The position numbers were made by a program, and so were the translations under genes. Positions 8,496-17,587 of a stretch of 64,000 nt of DNA are shown here, one piece after another (positions within the stretch are counted from its first letter, which is position 1; every line of letters begins with the position of its first letter). The stretch comes from JALZKA01 sp963734015 (GTDB taxonomy: Bacteria; Actinomycetota; Thermoleophilia; Solirubrobacterales; 70-9). The notes under the pieces were generated by a model. That model made no database searches. It had not been told where the DNA came from and saw only the letters and a list, made by a program, of their open reading frames with translations. The stretch lies in the NCBI GenBank assembly GCA_963734015.1, contig CAVTFG010000017.1, forward strand, positions 62,001-126,000, in the 5' to 3' direction.

Positions 8496-9841
8496 GGGCC
8501 GGGTGGGACCTCGCTGGGCTCGCATTCCCCGGTCAGCTCGCCGTCGGCGAGGAACGGGTGGTCCTCGGGCGCGGGCCAGCCCACGTTGGCCTGCGTAGCG
8601 CCGCCCGGGCACCGGAGGAACGGGCCCAGTCCGAGCGCCGGATAGGCGTCGAAGATCTGGCTGAGCCCGATCGGAGCGAGCTGCTCGGTGCCCGGGTCCC
8701 AATCGAACAGGTTCGAGCCGGCCACCTGTGCGCGTAGGTAGTGGCCGTTGAAGTCGTAGCCGCCTGCGCCCGGGCCCAGCTTCGAGATCAGCGCGATCAG
8801 GTCCGGCGAGTAGGGCCGGATGAACTCGAAGATGTGCTGCGAGTCGTCGAGCGCGGTGAGGGTGGGCGGCACCGCGTTGCTCGCCTTGCGCTGCGCCGCC
8901 GGCAGGTCGCGAAGCGCGTCGGTCAGGTCGTTCTTGGCGCCGTTGCGGCGGATCGCAAGCCGCAGGTTGCGGAGCGGCCGGATCGCGTTGCGCGCCACCG
9001 GGCGCACGTCGCGCAGGAACGGCGGGAGGTCCGGAGCCACGTCGCCGAGGTCGGCGATCAGCGGGTCGAGGTCGTCCAGGGCGGCGCGCAGGTTCACGAA
9101 GGTCGTGTTCGCCTGGCGCATCGCCGGCGGCAGGGCGCTGAGCGCCTGGTCGAACGACGTGTTCTCGGCGGCGACCGCGCCCAGCGCCTCGTTCGCGTTC
9201 TGCGTGAGGGCCGCCAGGTCGTCGCGACGCTCCGCGACCGCCCCGAACACGCGCCCGCCCTCCACCAGGAACCGGGTCAGCGCCTGCTGGTCGTAGTTGA
9301 GGTCGGAGAGCAGCCGCTCGCCCGCCTGGAGGCTGGGGGCGAAGTACTTGTAGGTCCTGCGCGCCGCCGCCGAGTTGCCGGTGTAGACCGTGGCCTGGCC
9401 CCGGATGAAGTCCTGCAGCGACGCGCGCGTCCGCTCGTCGAACGTGTTGAAGAGCTGGTCGAGGTCAACGGGCGAGGTGGTGTCGTCGGCGGCCAGGGTC
9501 GCGCCGTCGGGCAGCTCGGCGTCGGGATCAGGGCCCATGTGGAGCGCGATGTAGCGGTTCGCGATGCCGGAGAGGGACGTGAGGCGGATCTGGGCCGTGG
9601 TGCCCTCCAAGAGGGGCCGGTCGAGCTTCACGTCGACCTCGGCCTGGGCGTCGTCCGTGAGCTCGATCGAGTCGATCGTGCCCACCGGCTGGCCCGCGAC
9701 CATGACCTGGTTCCCCGGGACGAGCTGGCCGCCGGTCTGGAAGAGCATCGTGTAGCGGTAGCCGTCGCCGTTGCCGAACAGCGTCAGGACCACGAGCACC
9801 GCGCCGGCGATCACGGCGACGACGGCGATCGTGCGCGCCAA
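8492..9841 (-). CDS. MCE/MlaD-family protein (first of cluster)
   Basis: The first gene of the mce operon. I prefer the TTG at 9841: it has a perfect AGGAGG eight bases upstream and places the membrane segment (ARTIAVVAVIAGAVLVVLTLF) right at the N-terminus, giving 449 aa. An in-frame ATG at 9907 would add 22 polar residues but has no properly spaced ribosome binding site. The MCE domain carries VMVAGQPVGTI, and the helical region follows. The region upstream (9908-10047) should hold the operon promoter. No yrbE permease genes precede it, unlike canonical mycobacterial mce operons. Confidence 0.88.
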   Translation of the reverse strand: MARTIAVVAVIAGAVLVVLTLFGNGDGYRYTMLFQTGGQLVPGNQVMVAGQPVGTIDSIELTDDAQAEVDVKLDRPLLEGTTAQIRLTSLSGIANRYIALHMGPDPDAELPDGATLAADDTTSPVDLDQLFNTFDERTRASLQDFIRGQATVYTGNSAAARRTYKYFAPSLQAGERLLSDLNYDQQALTRFLVEGGRVFGAVAERRDDLAALTQNANEALGAVAAENTSFDQALSALPPAMRQANTTFVNLRAALDDLDPLIADLGDVAPDLPPFLRDVRPVARNAIRPLRNLRLAIRRNGAKNDLTDALRDLPAAQRKASNAVPPTLTALDDSQHIFEFIRPYSPDLIALISKLGPGAGGYDFNGHYLRAQVAGSNLFDWDPGTEQLAPIGLSQIFDAYPALGLGPFLRCPGGATQANVGWPAPEDHPFLADGELTGECEPSEVPPGP

Positions 9842-10047
9842 AGCGCTCCCCTCCTGCCCCTTATCGGTGTTCGCGCGAGCTTGGTGCCCGAGCTTCAAGG
9901 AACGCATTCCTTTCGTTCCACGCCGGCTCCGCCGACCCCCTGCATTGGGCGCCGCCCCGGTCTCGATTCTCTCCGCGGGGGATCGTATCCGTGGCCCGGG
10001 CGGGGAGCCATCGGTTTTTTACTGATAGGGGCAGGCTTAACCCACGC

Positions 10048-10067
10048 ATAAAACCGCTCGGGAGCGG
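10048..10067 (-). terminator. Terminator after rsmI
   Basis: On the minus strand the stem CCGCT-CCCG-AGCGG is followed by TTTTAT. It lies about 12 bases beyond the rsmI stop codon and insulates rsmI from the mce operon downstream. Confidence 0.6.
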
Positions 10068-10078
10068 GCATTCCCGGG

Positions 10079-10906
10079 CTATTCGCGGGGCTCGCGTCCG
10101 GTGAGGGCCGTGTAGAGGTCGTTCGCGCGGGTGCCGGTCAGCGCGGCCACGACGCTGGCGGCGGCTCGCGGCCGGGCGCCGGATTGGACCAGGCGGCGCA
10201 GCGCGTCGACCGCGAACGCGATGTCCGGCGCAGACGCCGTGCGGCCGGCCGCGGGTCCGATCACGACCACGATCTCACCCTTCACCTCGGAGCGAAAACG
10301 CCGCGCGAGCTCGGCCAGGCTCCCGCGGGTGATCTCCTCGTGCATCTTGGTCAGCTCGCGGCAGACCGCGGCGGGCCGGTCGGGCGCCAGCGCCGCCAAG
10401 GCGGCCAGCGAATCGGGCAGGCGGCGCGGGGACTCGAACGCTACGACAGTCTCGCCGCCGCCGAGCACGCGCTCCAGCTCCCCGGACCGGCGCGGCAGGA
10501 AGCCCTCGAACCGCCACCGGTCGGTTGGCAGTCCGGAGGCCACCAGCGCGGTCGTGACCGCGGAGGGCCCGGGCAGCACCTCGATCTCGAGCGCGCGCTC
10601 GATGCACGCCTGGATCAGCCGGTAGCCGGGGTCGGAGATCGCGGGCGTGCCGGCGTCGGAGATCAGCACGACCTTGGCGCCACGCTCGATCGCCTGTGCG
10701 AGCTGGCGCGCGCGGTCCGCCTCGTTGCCCTCGTGGTTCGAAACCAGCCGCGGCCGGTCGAGGTCGAGCCGCTCGTAGAGGAGTCCCGTGCGGCGGGTGT
10801 CCTCGCAGGCCACGACGTCGGCCTCCGCCAGCGCGCGGCGCTGGCGGTCGCTCAGATCCTCGAGGTTCCCGATCGGCGTCGGGCAAACGATTAGACGGCC
10901 CGGCAT
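10079..10906 (-). CDS. rsmI: 16S rRNA (cytidine-1402-2'-O)-methyltransferase RsmI
   Basis: A 275-aa SAM-dependent tetrapyrrole-methylase-fold enzyme that 2'-O-methylates C1402 in the ribosomal decoding centre. Family signatures are present: CPTPIGNLEDLSDR at the N-terminus, CEDTRRTGLL, LISDAGTPAISDPGYRL and PGPSAVTTALVASGLP. Length is normal for the family. The start ATG at 10906 overlaps the stop of the upstream ROK kinase by one base (TGATG-type junction), so the two are co-transcribed. Confidence 0.95.
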   Translation of the reverse strand: MPGRLIVCPTPIGNLEDLSDRQRRALAEADVVACEDTRRTGLLYERLDLDRPRLVSNHEGNEADRARQLAQAIERGAKVVLISDAGTPAISDPGYRLIQACIERALEIEVLPGPSAVTTALVASGLPTDRWRFEGFLPRRSGELERVLGGGETVVAFESPRRLPDSLAALAALAPDRPAAVCRELTKMHEEITRGSLAELARRFRSEVKGEIVVVIGPAAGRTASAPDIAFAVDALRRLVQSGARPRAAASVVAALTGTRANDLYTALTGREPRE

Positions 10907-11892
10907 CAGCGGGCTTCTTGGACTGCTTCGAGCGCCATGGTCGCGGCACCGATCATGCCCGCTTCGGGGCCGAGCTCGGCGGCCACCACGGGCGTCTGGT
11001 TCATCGGTGGCAAGGCGCGGGCGCGAAGCTCCTCACGCGCGGGGTCCAACAGCAGCTCGCCGGCCGCCATCACGCCGCCGCCGAGAAGGATCACGTCGGG
11101 CTCGAACACGTTCGCGAGACCGCTGAGCGCGACCCCGATCCGGCGGCCGATCAGGGCAACGACGTCGCGCGATACCTGGTCGCCGGCGATCGCCGCGGTC
11201 GTCGCGGCGCGCCCATCGACGGTCTGGCCCGCCGCCATCAGGCGTCCGATCGCCGAGTCCGGGTTGGCCTCTGCGGCGGCCCGCGCCTCGCGGCCGAGGG
11301 CGGTGCCGGAGGCGACCGACTCGACGCAGCCGTGGTTCGGGCAGTTGCCCTGACAGCGCGGACCGTCGGCCTCGATCACGATGTGGCCCAGCTCGGCGCC
11401 GGCGCCGGTTGTCCCCCGGTAGACCTCGCGATTGAGGATCAACCCGCCGCCAATACCGGTGCCGATGGTGAGCAGCACCGCGTTCGTGGCGCCGCGGGCG
11501 GCGCCCCAGCGGTGCTCGGCGAGCGCCGCGACGTTGCCGTCGTTGTCGATCTGGACGGGCAGGCCCAGTCGCTCGGACATCAGGTCGCGGATGGGCGTGT
11601 TGACGATCGGGAGGTTCACCGCGCTGATCGCGACGCCGCGTTCGCGGTCGATCGTGCAGGGGATTCCAAGCCCGATCGACCGGACCGCCGGCCGCGCTGC
11701 CAAAGCCGTACGAAGCTCCGATTCGAGCTCTGCCAGCAGCTCCTCGGCGGTCAGGCCGAGGCTCCGCGCCTCCGCACGGTGATGCACCACCGGACCCTCG
11801 GCGACCACCCCGACGGCCATCTTCGTACCGCCCAGGTCGACGCCGATCGCCTCGCGCGCGCCGTCCGTCCCAGCTGAAGGTTCCACGCCCAT
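10906..11892 (-). CDS. ROK-family sugar kinase (glucokinase-like)
   Basis: A 328-aa ROK protein. The ATP-binding DLGGTKMAVGV is at residues 19-29; the substrate loop shows IDNDGNVAALAEHRWG, and the second phosphate motif is IGTGIGGGLI. The zinc-binding motif is present with spacing C-x3-C-x4-GC-x-E (CQGNCPNHGCVE). No DNA-binding domain precedes the kinase, so it is an enzyme rather than a ROK repressor. Glucokinase is the most likely activity; other hexoses or N-acetyl sugars cannot be excluded. It is translationally coupled to rsmI and divergent from the LCP gene, with only 19 bp between starts. Confidence 0.9.
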   Translation of the reverse strand: MGVEPSAGTDGAREAIGVDLGGTKMAVGVVAEGPVVHHRAEARSLGLTAEELLAELESELRTALAARPAVRSIGLGIPCTIDRERGVAISAVNLPIVNTPIRDLMSERLGLPVQIDNDGNVAALAEHRWGAARGATNAVLLTIGTGIGGGLILNREVYRGTTGAGAELGHIVIEADGPRCQGNCPNHGCVESVASGTALGREARAAAEANPDSAIGRLMAAGQTVDGRAATTAAIAGDQVSRDVVALIGRRIGVALSGLANVFEPDVILLGGGVMAAGELLLDPAREELRARALPPMNQTPVVAAELGPEAGMIGAATMALEAVQEAR

Positions 11893-11911
11893 GAGCGAGT
11901 ATTTCTAGTGA

Positions 11912-13084
11912 ATGGCTCCCGATGACGAGGGGAAACGGCCCGAACAGCCGGATTACAAGGTCTACCGATCGCGGCGACGCTTCAGTCCGCCGGACCTCGA
12001 TTCGCTGCGCGAAAAGGTGCGCGGGGGCCGCGGTGAGCGCCCCTCCAAGGAGCCTGGCGAGCCGCGTGCGCCGACGCCCAAGCGCGAGGGCCGGCGGTGG
12101 CTCAAATGGGTCGGCATCGCGATCGTCGGCTGGCTCCTGCTGAGCCTCGTCGCGTTCGCAATCTCGGCCACGATCCAGAAGTCGAAGCTCGTCGACATGG
12201 GCGACACGCTGGACTCGAACCCCCTGATGGCGGTGTTCCCGCAGAACATCCTCGTCCTCGGCACCGACGTGCGCGACACCGAGTTCGCGTCCGGCGAGGC
12301 GGAGTCCGAGGAGTGCGTCGAGGCGGCGGCGACGGGCGGGGCCACGCTGGACTGCGCAACCGGCGCCCGCGCCGATTCGATCATGGTCCTGCGAGCCGGC
12401 GGCGGCGCGTTCGAGAAGCTGTCGATCCCCCGCGACACCCTGGCGGCGATCCCCGAGTTCGGCAACGACAAGATCAACGCTGCCTACCGCTTCGGCGGCG
12501 CCCCGCTGATGGTCGAGACCGTCGAGCAGCTGCTCGGGATCGAGATCAACCACGTCGCTATCGTTGACTTCGCAGGCTTCCGGGACCTGATCGACTCGCT
12601 CGGCGGCATCGACATCGAGCTGGACCGCCCGGTCTGCAACGAGATCTCGGGCGGCACCTTCAAGATCAACTTCGACGAGGGCGAGGTGAACCTGAACGGC
12701 GAGAAGGCGCTCGCCCTCGCCCGCACCCGGACCTCGACCTGCGGTGAGCCGATCAACGATCTCGACCGCACCCAGTTCCAGCAGCTCATCATCCAGGGGA
12801 TGAAGGACCGCCTCACCGACCCCCTGCGGATCCCCATCAACTTCATCAAGGGCCCGCTGATCGGCTGGAACGCGCCGAAGGCGTTCGTCAGCGACATGGG
12901 CGCGTTCGCGATGCCGCAGTTCGTGTTCGCGGCCGCGATCGGCGGCAGCTCCGACACCGCGGTGCTCGAGCCGGCGGACGTGGCGGCCAACCCGCTGATC
13001 GTGCCCGTGGAAAACTGCATCGAAGCAGTGCGCAAGCTCACCGGCGATCCCCCCGAGAACGACCCGGTCTGCAGCCCCGGCTGA
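11912..13084 (+). CDS. LytR-CpsA-Psr (LCP) family protein
   Basis: A 390-aa type II membrane protein. A basic, disordered cytoplasmic tail (residues 1-63) and one membrane segment (about 66-88) are followed by the extracellular LCP domain (about 105-300). LCP enzymes transfer polyprenyl-phosphate-linked glycopolymers onto peptidoglycan. Diagnostic pieces are ILVLGTDVRD, SIPRDT followed by NDKINAAYRFGG, VDFAGFRDLIDSLGGI and the arginine cluster ALARTRTS...DLDRTQFQQ. Cysteine pairs in the extracellular part may form disulfides. The gene is divergent from the ROK kinase and convergent with the FmdB-type gene. Confidence 0.92.
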   Translation: MAPDDEGKRPEQPDYKVYRSRRRFSPPDLDSLREKVRGGRGERPSKEPGEPRAPTPKREGRRWLKWVGIAIVGWLLLSLVAFAISATIQKSKLVDMGDTLDSNPLMAVFPQNILVLGTDVRDTEFASGEAESEECVEAAATGGATLDCATGARADSIMVLRAGGGAFEKLSIPRDTLAAIPEFGNDKINAAYRFGGAPLMVETVEQLLGIEINHVAIVDFAGFRDLIDSLGGIDIELDRPVCNEISGGTFKINFDEGEVNLNGEKALALARTRTSTCGEPINDLDRTQFQQLIIQGMKDRLTDPLRIPINFIKGPLIGWNAPKAFVSDMGAFAMPQFVFAAAIGGSSDTAVLEPADVAANPLIVPVENCIEAVRKLTGDPPENDPVCSPG

Positions 13085-13095
13085 GCCGGACTGAC

Positions 13096-13416
13096 TCAGT
13101 CGCTCGAGCCCGAGCTGGAGCCGGAGGACGAAGACTTCTCCGAGCCGGCGCTCTTCGACGAGCCCGAGTCCGAGTCCGAGCCCGACGACGCCTTCTCGGA
13201 CGAGGACGAGCCGCCATCGCTTGCGGCCGTCTTGGCGCCCTTCCTGGCGTAGTCCGTCGTGTAGAAGCCGGAGCCCTTGAAGTGGACCGCGGGAGCGCTC
13301 AGGACCCGCTCGCATTCCGCACCGCATTCCACGCACTCCGAGACCGACGCCTCCGACATGGATTGGAACACCTCGAAGGTGTGTCCGTTCGCGCAGCGGT
13401 ACTCGTAGATCGGCAT
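13096..13416 (-). CDS. FmdB-type zinc ribbon protein
   Basis: A 106-aa protein starting MPIYEYRCANGHTFEVFQSM, the hallmark of the FmdB/CxxC_CxxC-SSSS family: a single zinc ribbon (C8, then a C-x2-C pair around residues 28-31) and the motif VHFKGSGFYTTDY. The last 45 residues are almost only Ser, Gly, Glu, Asp and Lys and are surely disordered. The ATG at 13416 is favoured because the conserved motif starts there. It is divergent from glyS, with 37 bp between the two start codons. The precise role of the family is unknown. Confidence 0.9.
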   Translation of the reverse strand: MPIYEYRCANGHTFEVFQSMSEASVSECVECGAECERVLSAPAVHFKGSGFYTTDYARKGAKTAASDGGSSSSEKASSGSDSDSGSSKSAGSEKSSSSGSSSGSSD

Positions 13417-13453
13417 CAGGCGGGCGATTATCGCAACCCGCGCCGATAGCCTG

Positions 13454-14821
13454 ATGCGCCTGATGGGTGAAACCGGCGTCACCATGGACGAAATCGTCGC
13501 GCTCTGCAAGCGGCGCGGCTTCGTGTTCCCCTCGTCGGAGATCTACGGCGGGCTTGGGTCGACCTACGACTACGGGCACTACGGCGTCCTGCTGAAGCAG
13601 AACGTGAAGAACGAGTGGTGGCGCTCGATGCTGCAGGAGCGCGACGACATCGTCGCCCTGGACTCGGCGATCCTCCAGCATCCGCGCGTCTGGGAGGCGT
13701 CGGGCCACCTCGCCGGCTTCACCGACCCGATGGTCGACTGCAAGACCTGCAAGCTCCGCTTCCGCGCCGACCAGCTCGAGGACGCCGCCTGCGGGCGCAA
13801 GCCGTCGAAGCGCCCGGGGGAAGGACCCGACTGCGAGCTGACCGACTCCCGCGAGTTCAACCTGATGTTCGAGACGACCGTGGGCCCGGTCAAGGACTCC
13901 GGCTCGGTGGCGTACCTGCGCCCGGAGACCGCGCAGGGGATCTTCATCAACTTCAAGAACGTCCTGCAGTTCGCGCGCCGCAAGCCGCCGTTCGGGATCG
14001 CCCAGGTCGGCAAGTCGTTTCGCAACGAGATCACCCCCGGCAACTTCATCTTCCGCACGCGCGAGTTCGAGCAGATGGAGATGGAGTTCTTCGTGCCGCC
14101 GGATGACGCCGAGGATTGGTTCGAGCACTGGTGCAAGGCGCGGTTCGACTGGTACATCGCGCTCGGCATCCAGCCCGAGATGCTCCGCCTGCGCCCGCAC
14201 GACGCCGACGAGCTCTCGCACTACTCGTCGAACACCTCGGACGTCGAGTACCTGTTCCCGATCGGCTGGTCCGAGCTGGAGGGGATCGCCAACCGCGGCG
14301 ACTTCGACCTGACCCAGCACGCCGAGTTCTCGGGCGAGAAGCTCGAATACTTCGACCAGCAGTCCGGCGAGCGCTACGTGCCGCACGTGATCGAGCCGGC
14401 CGCCGGCGCCGACCGCGCCACCCTGGCGTTCCTGGTCGACGCCTACGACACCGAGGAGGTCGAGGGCCGCGGGCGCACCGTCCTGCGCCTCCACCCGAAG
14501 CTCGCGCCGGTCAAGGTGGCGGTGCTGCCGCTCGTCTCCAGGGACGGCATGCCCGAGCGGGCGCGGGAGATCTTCGCGGGGCTGCGGCCGCTGATGCAGG
14601 CCGAGTACGACGAGGGCGGCTCGATCGGCAAGCGCTACCGCCGCCAGGACGAGATCGGAACGCCCTGGGGCGTCACGGTCGACGGCCAGACGCTCGAGGA
14701 CGGCACCGTCACACTGCGCGACCGCGATTCGCTCGCGCAGGAGCGCGTGGACGCCGAGGGTCTCGGCGCGCTGCTCTCGGCGAAGCTCGCCGAGCCGTGG
14801 ACGAGTCCGAAGCCGGCCTGA
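13454..14821 (+). CDS. glyS: Glycyl-tRNA synthetase (alpha2 type)
   Basis: A class II synthetase of 455 aa, the single-chain homodimeric form. Visible motifs: RRGFVFPSSEIYGG at the N-terminus, motif 1/2 region PETAQGIFINFKNV and FRNEITPGNFIFRTREFEQ, the Gly-binding EMEFFVPP, and motif 3 within RATLAFLVDAY, followed by an anticodon-binding domain (KVAVLPLVSRDG... to GVTVDGQTLEDGTVTLRDRDS). The insertion at residues 95-110 keeps a C-x2-C zinc-like pair (CKTCKLRF). Starts at 13454, 13463 and 13484 are all possible; none has a strong Shine-Dalgarno. Confidence 0.95.
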   Translation: MRLMGETGVTMDEIVALCKRRGFVFPSSEIYGGLGSTYDYGHYGVLLKQNVKNEWWRSMLQERDDIVALDSAILQHPRVWEASGHLAGFTDPMVDCKTCKLRFRADQLEDAACGRKPSKRPGEGPDCELTDSREFNLMFETTVGPVKDSGSVAYLRPETAQGIFINFKNVLQFARRKPPFGIAQVGKSFRNEITPGNFIFRTREFEQMEMEFFVPPDDAEDWFEHWCKARFDWYIALGIQPEMLRLRPHDADELSHYSSNTSDVEYLFPIGWSELEGIANRGDFDLTQHAEFSGEKLEYFDQQSGERYVPHVIEPAAGADRATLAFLVDAYDTEEVEGRGRTVLRLHPKLAPVKVAVLPLVSRDGMPERAREIFAGLRPLMQAEYDEGGSIGKRYRRQDEIGTPWGVTVDGQTLEDGTVTLRDRDSLAQERVDAEGLGALLSAKLAEPWTSPKPA

Positions 14822-14915
14822 CGACCTGACGCAACCGCCCATCCGTGGGTAGGTGACGACGAAGTGACCCTAGGGTGGCTAGCCGCAGCGCTTCCCCGGG
14901 GCGACGTTGGTCGTG

Positions 14916-16367
14916 ATGACCAGAGCGACCTTGATCAGCGGAGCGGTTGCGGTGCTGGTCGCCGTGGAGACGCTGGCAGCGGGAGCGGAATCGTCGGCTT
15001 CTCAAGCCCGCCGGGCGCCGAACGTCGTCGTGATCCTCCTCGATGACGCCCGCAAGCAGGACGTCGACGTCATGAGGGCCACCCGCCGCCTGCTGTTCCG
15101 GCGAGGGACCTCTTTCACCAACTACTTCTCGACCTTCCCGCTCTGCTGTCCGTTTCGCAGCACCTTGCTGACCGGCCAGTACGCCCACAACCACGGCGTC
15201 ATGAGCAACAAGGCGCCCGACGGCGGTTATCAGGCTTTCCCCCACCGCAAGTCGCTGGCGGTGGCCCTCCGCCGCGGCGGCTACCGCACGTCCTGGGTCG
15301 GGAAGTACATGAACGACTACGGCAGAGGATCGGGCGGACGCCGCGTGGTACCGCCGGGCTGGGACGCGTGGGCGTCGCCGGTGCGCGGCGCACACCAGCT
15401 CTACGACTACACGCTCAACATCAACGGGAATCCCCGGAGGTTTGCCGCGAGCTACCGGACCGACGTCGAAGCCCGGATCGCCGCGCGCCACATCCGCCGC
15501 GGCGCAGGGCGCCGAGCGCCGTTCTTCGCCGTGCTCTCGCTGCTCGCACCGCATGGAGAGCCGCGCCACATGGCGATCAGCCGCAATCCCCGCCCGGCGC
15601 CGCGCCATCAAGGTGCGTTCGCCCGTCTCGGCCTCCCTCACCCGCCGTCGTTCAACGAACGCAACATGGCGGACAAGCCGGCGTTCATGCGGCCCCGTGC
15701 CATCGACTCCGAACGGCGGCAGTTCATCCGCCGGCGCCACCGCGACCGGCTGGCGAGCCTGCTGGCCGCCGACGACGCGGTGGCCCGCGTGGTCCGGGCG
15801 CTGCGACGCTCGGGCGAGCTCGCGAACACGCATGTGATCTTCACCTCGGACAACGGCTTCCTGCTCGGCGAGCATCGCGACTTCTCGAAGGTGGTGCTCT
15901 ACGAGGAATCGGTAGGAGTGCCGCTCGCGATCAGAGGACCGGGGTTCCCGGCGCATCAGTCCCGGTCCCAGATCACGGGGTCGATCGACCTGGCACCGAC
16001 GATTCTCGACCTCACGGGCGTCAACCCGATCCTCCCTGCGGACGGCATGTCGCTGCTGCCGTTCGCCGCCGACCCCGCGCATCTCGCCGACCGGGACATC
16101 CTGCTCGAGAACCGGACCGCGCAGGGGGTCCGGACAAGGCGCCACGTCTACATCGAGCACCACCGCAACGGGGACCGGTCGCCCGACGGCTACGAGCTCT
16201 ACGACCTGCGAGAGGATCCGTACCAGCTCCAGAACATGATCGGGCCGCAAACGACGCGGCCACGGACCGACGATCCCGCCCGACGCGCCGCCATCGAACG
16301 GTTGCGCACCGATCTCGCGGAGCGCCTGGCCGAACTCCGAAACTGCCGAGGTGCGGCGTGCCGCTGA
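14916..16367 (+). CDS. Secreted sulfatase
   Basis: A 483-aa sulfatase of the alkaline-phosphatase superfamily with an N-terminal signal peptide (residues 1-25). The metal site is seen in VVVILLDDAR, and the formylglycine signature C-x-P-x-R appears as CCPFR, followed by STLLTGQYAHNHGV. A second metal half-site is FTSDNGFLLGEHRDFSK. This makes it a Cys-type sulfatase needing a formylglycine-generating enzyme, which is not in this window. The substrate (sulfated glycan or small ester) cannot be told. ATG 14916 is chosen; TTG 14907 and GTG 14913 are in frame. Its end overlaps the glycoside hydrolase gene by 10 bases. Confidence 0.88.
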   Translation: MTRATLISGAVAVLVAVETLAAGAESSASQARRAPNVVVILLDDARKQDVDVMRATRRLLFRRGTSFTNYFSTFPLCCPFRSTLLTGQYAHNHGVMSNKAPDGGYQAFPHRKSLAVALRRGGYRTSWVGKYMNDYGRGSGGRRVVPPGWDAWASPVRGAHQLYDYTLNINGNPRRFAASYRTDVEARIAARHIRRGAGRRAPFFAVLSLLAPHGEPRHMAISRNPRPAPRHQGAFARLGLPHPPSFNERNMADKPAFMRPRAIDSERRQFIRRRHRDRLASLLAADDAVARVVRALRRSGELANTHVIFTSDNGFLLGEHRDFSKVVLYEESVGVPLAIRGPGFPAHQSRSQITGSIDLAPTILDLTGVNPILPADGMSLLPFAADPAHLADRDILLENRTAQGVRTRRHVYIEHHRNGDRSPDGYELYDLREDPYQLQNMIGPQTTRPRTDDPARRAAIERLRTDLAERLAELRNCRGAACR

Positions 16368-17584
16368 CGAGCGAGCATCGGTGGCAGCGTCCCCTCGCCA
16401 CGGCGGTCGGAGTCCTGCTCGCCGCCCTCATGCTGGGCTGCGGCGCCGCCACCGCGCCCGCAGCCGAGAGCCGCACCGAGCTGGGGTTCGTGCTCCCGCC
16501 CGGGTTGATCGACAGCGCGCAGGACTCGAACGGCGAGATGCGGGCCGAGTCGTTTCGCGTGGCAGCCCGGGCCGGGGACCGGATCCGCACGGCGATCAAG
16601 TGGTCCGACGTGCAGCCGAGGTGCCGGCTGATCCGGTCAGGGTCGTATCGCTGGAGCCGTCCCGACCAGATCATGCGGCTGTTCGTCGAAGAGGGCGTAC
16701 GCCAACTGCTGACGCTCAACGGCACGCCCGGATGCGCCGCCGCACGCGGGAACCCCTCGTTCGAGCCCAGGGGACGCTATGTGGACGAGTTTGGACGGTT
16801 TGCGCGGGCGGCGCTCGAGCGGTACGGGCCCCGCGGAACCTTCTTCGACCGCTATCCGGAGTTGGCGGGCCGCTGCTGCCCGGTCGAGATGATCGAGATC
16901 TGGAACGAGCCCAACCTCGGCAAGAAATGGTCGCGCGCCGACCCGCAGGCCTACGCCCGCTTCTTCAAGCGCGTGGCCGCGACGATCCACGCCGCCCGGA
17001 ACTGGACGCCACGGGTCCGGCTGGTCACCGGCGGCGTGACCGGGTTGAACGGCGGTCCCTGGCCGACCAACGGGCGTGACTTCGTCCGGGGCATGTATCG
17101 CGTCGACGGCTTCCGGTCCGCCGCCGACAGGATCGGCATCCACACCTACTCGCCCACGGCGAAGTCCGCGATGCGGGCGTTGCGATCGGTGCGTCGGATC
17201 ATGAGCGGGCACCACCACTCGGCCCCGATCGTGATCAGTGAGCACGGCTGGAGCACCTGTCCCAGGCCGTCGGCCGAGCGGAGCAACGGGAAGTGCGTCA
17301 GTCCGCGGGGTCAGGCGAATCGGTTGAAGACCTACGCCCGCCGGCTCCTGGCCGAACGCAACCGGAGTCTGCGCGTCGAGAGCTTCCTCTGGTTCATGAG
17401 CCAGGACGTCGCGCGTCCCGCGAGCGTCGGGGGCTGCCGGACCTCCCCGAAGAACTTCTACGGCTTCTTCGACTTCTGGGGCGCGGCCAAGCCCGCGTGG
17501 TCCGTGTGGCGGAGGCTCACCGGCACGTCGGGGCCGCGTCGGCTCTCCCGGAGCGCCCAGGACTTCGGCTGCCGGGGCGGCTAG
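16358..17584 (+). CDS. Exported glycoside hydrolase (clan GH-A fold)
   Basis: A 408-aa exported protein from a GTG at 16358 inside the end of the sulfatase gene. The N-terminus is a signal sequence ending in LMLGC, possibly a lipobox with Met at -3, so lipidation is uncertain. The catalytic domain shows the clan GH-A pair: general acid in EIWNEPNLGKKW and nucleophile in VISEHGWST. IKWSDVQP and IHTYSPT are also typical. Six or more cysteines suggest disulfides. With the overlapping sulfatase it likely attacks a sulfated or decorated polysaccharide outside the cell; that pairing is inference. Confidence 0.85.
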   Translation: MPLTSEHRWQRPLATAVGVLLAALMLGCGAATAPAAESRTELGFVLPPGLIDSAQDSNGEMRAESFRVAARAGDRIRTAIKWSDVQPRCRLIRSGSYRWSRPDQIMRLFVEEGVRQLLTLNGTPGCAAARGNPSFEPRGRYVDEFGRFARAALERYGPRGTFFDRYPELAGRCCPVEMIEIWNEPNLGKKWSRADPQAYARFFKRVAATIHAARNWTPRVRLVTGGVTGLNGGPWPTNGRDFVRGMYRVDGFRSAADRIGIHTYSPTAKSAMRALRSVRRIMSGHHHSAPIVISEHGWSTCPRPSAERSNGKCVSPRGQANRLKTYARRLLAERNRSLRVESFLWFMSQDVARPASVGGCRTSPKNFYGFFDFWGAAKPAWSVWRRLTGTSGPRRLSRSAQDFGCRGG

Positions 17585-17587
17585 CCC

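Noticed and set aside
11033..14842. A minus-strand open frame of 1269 codons
   Set aside because: It runs antisense to the LCP and glycyl-tRNA synthetase genes and out of frame through the ROK gene, all of which have strong family motifs.
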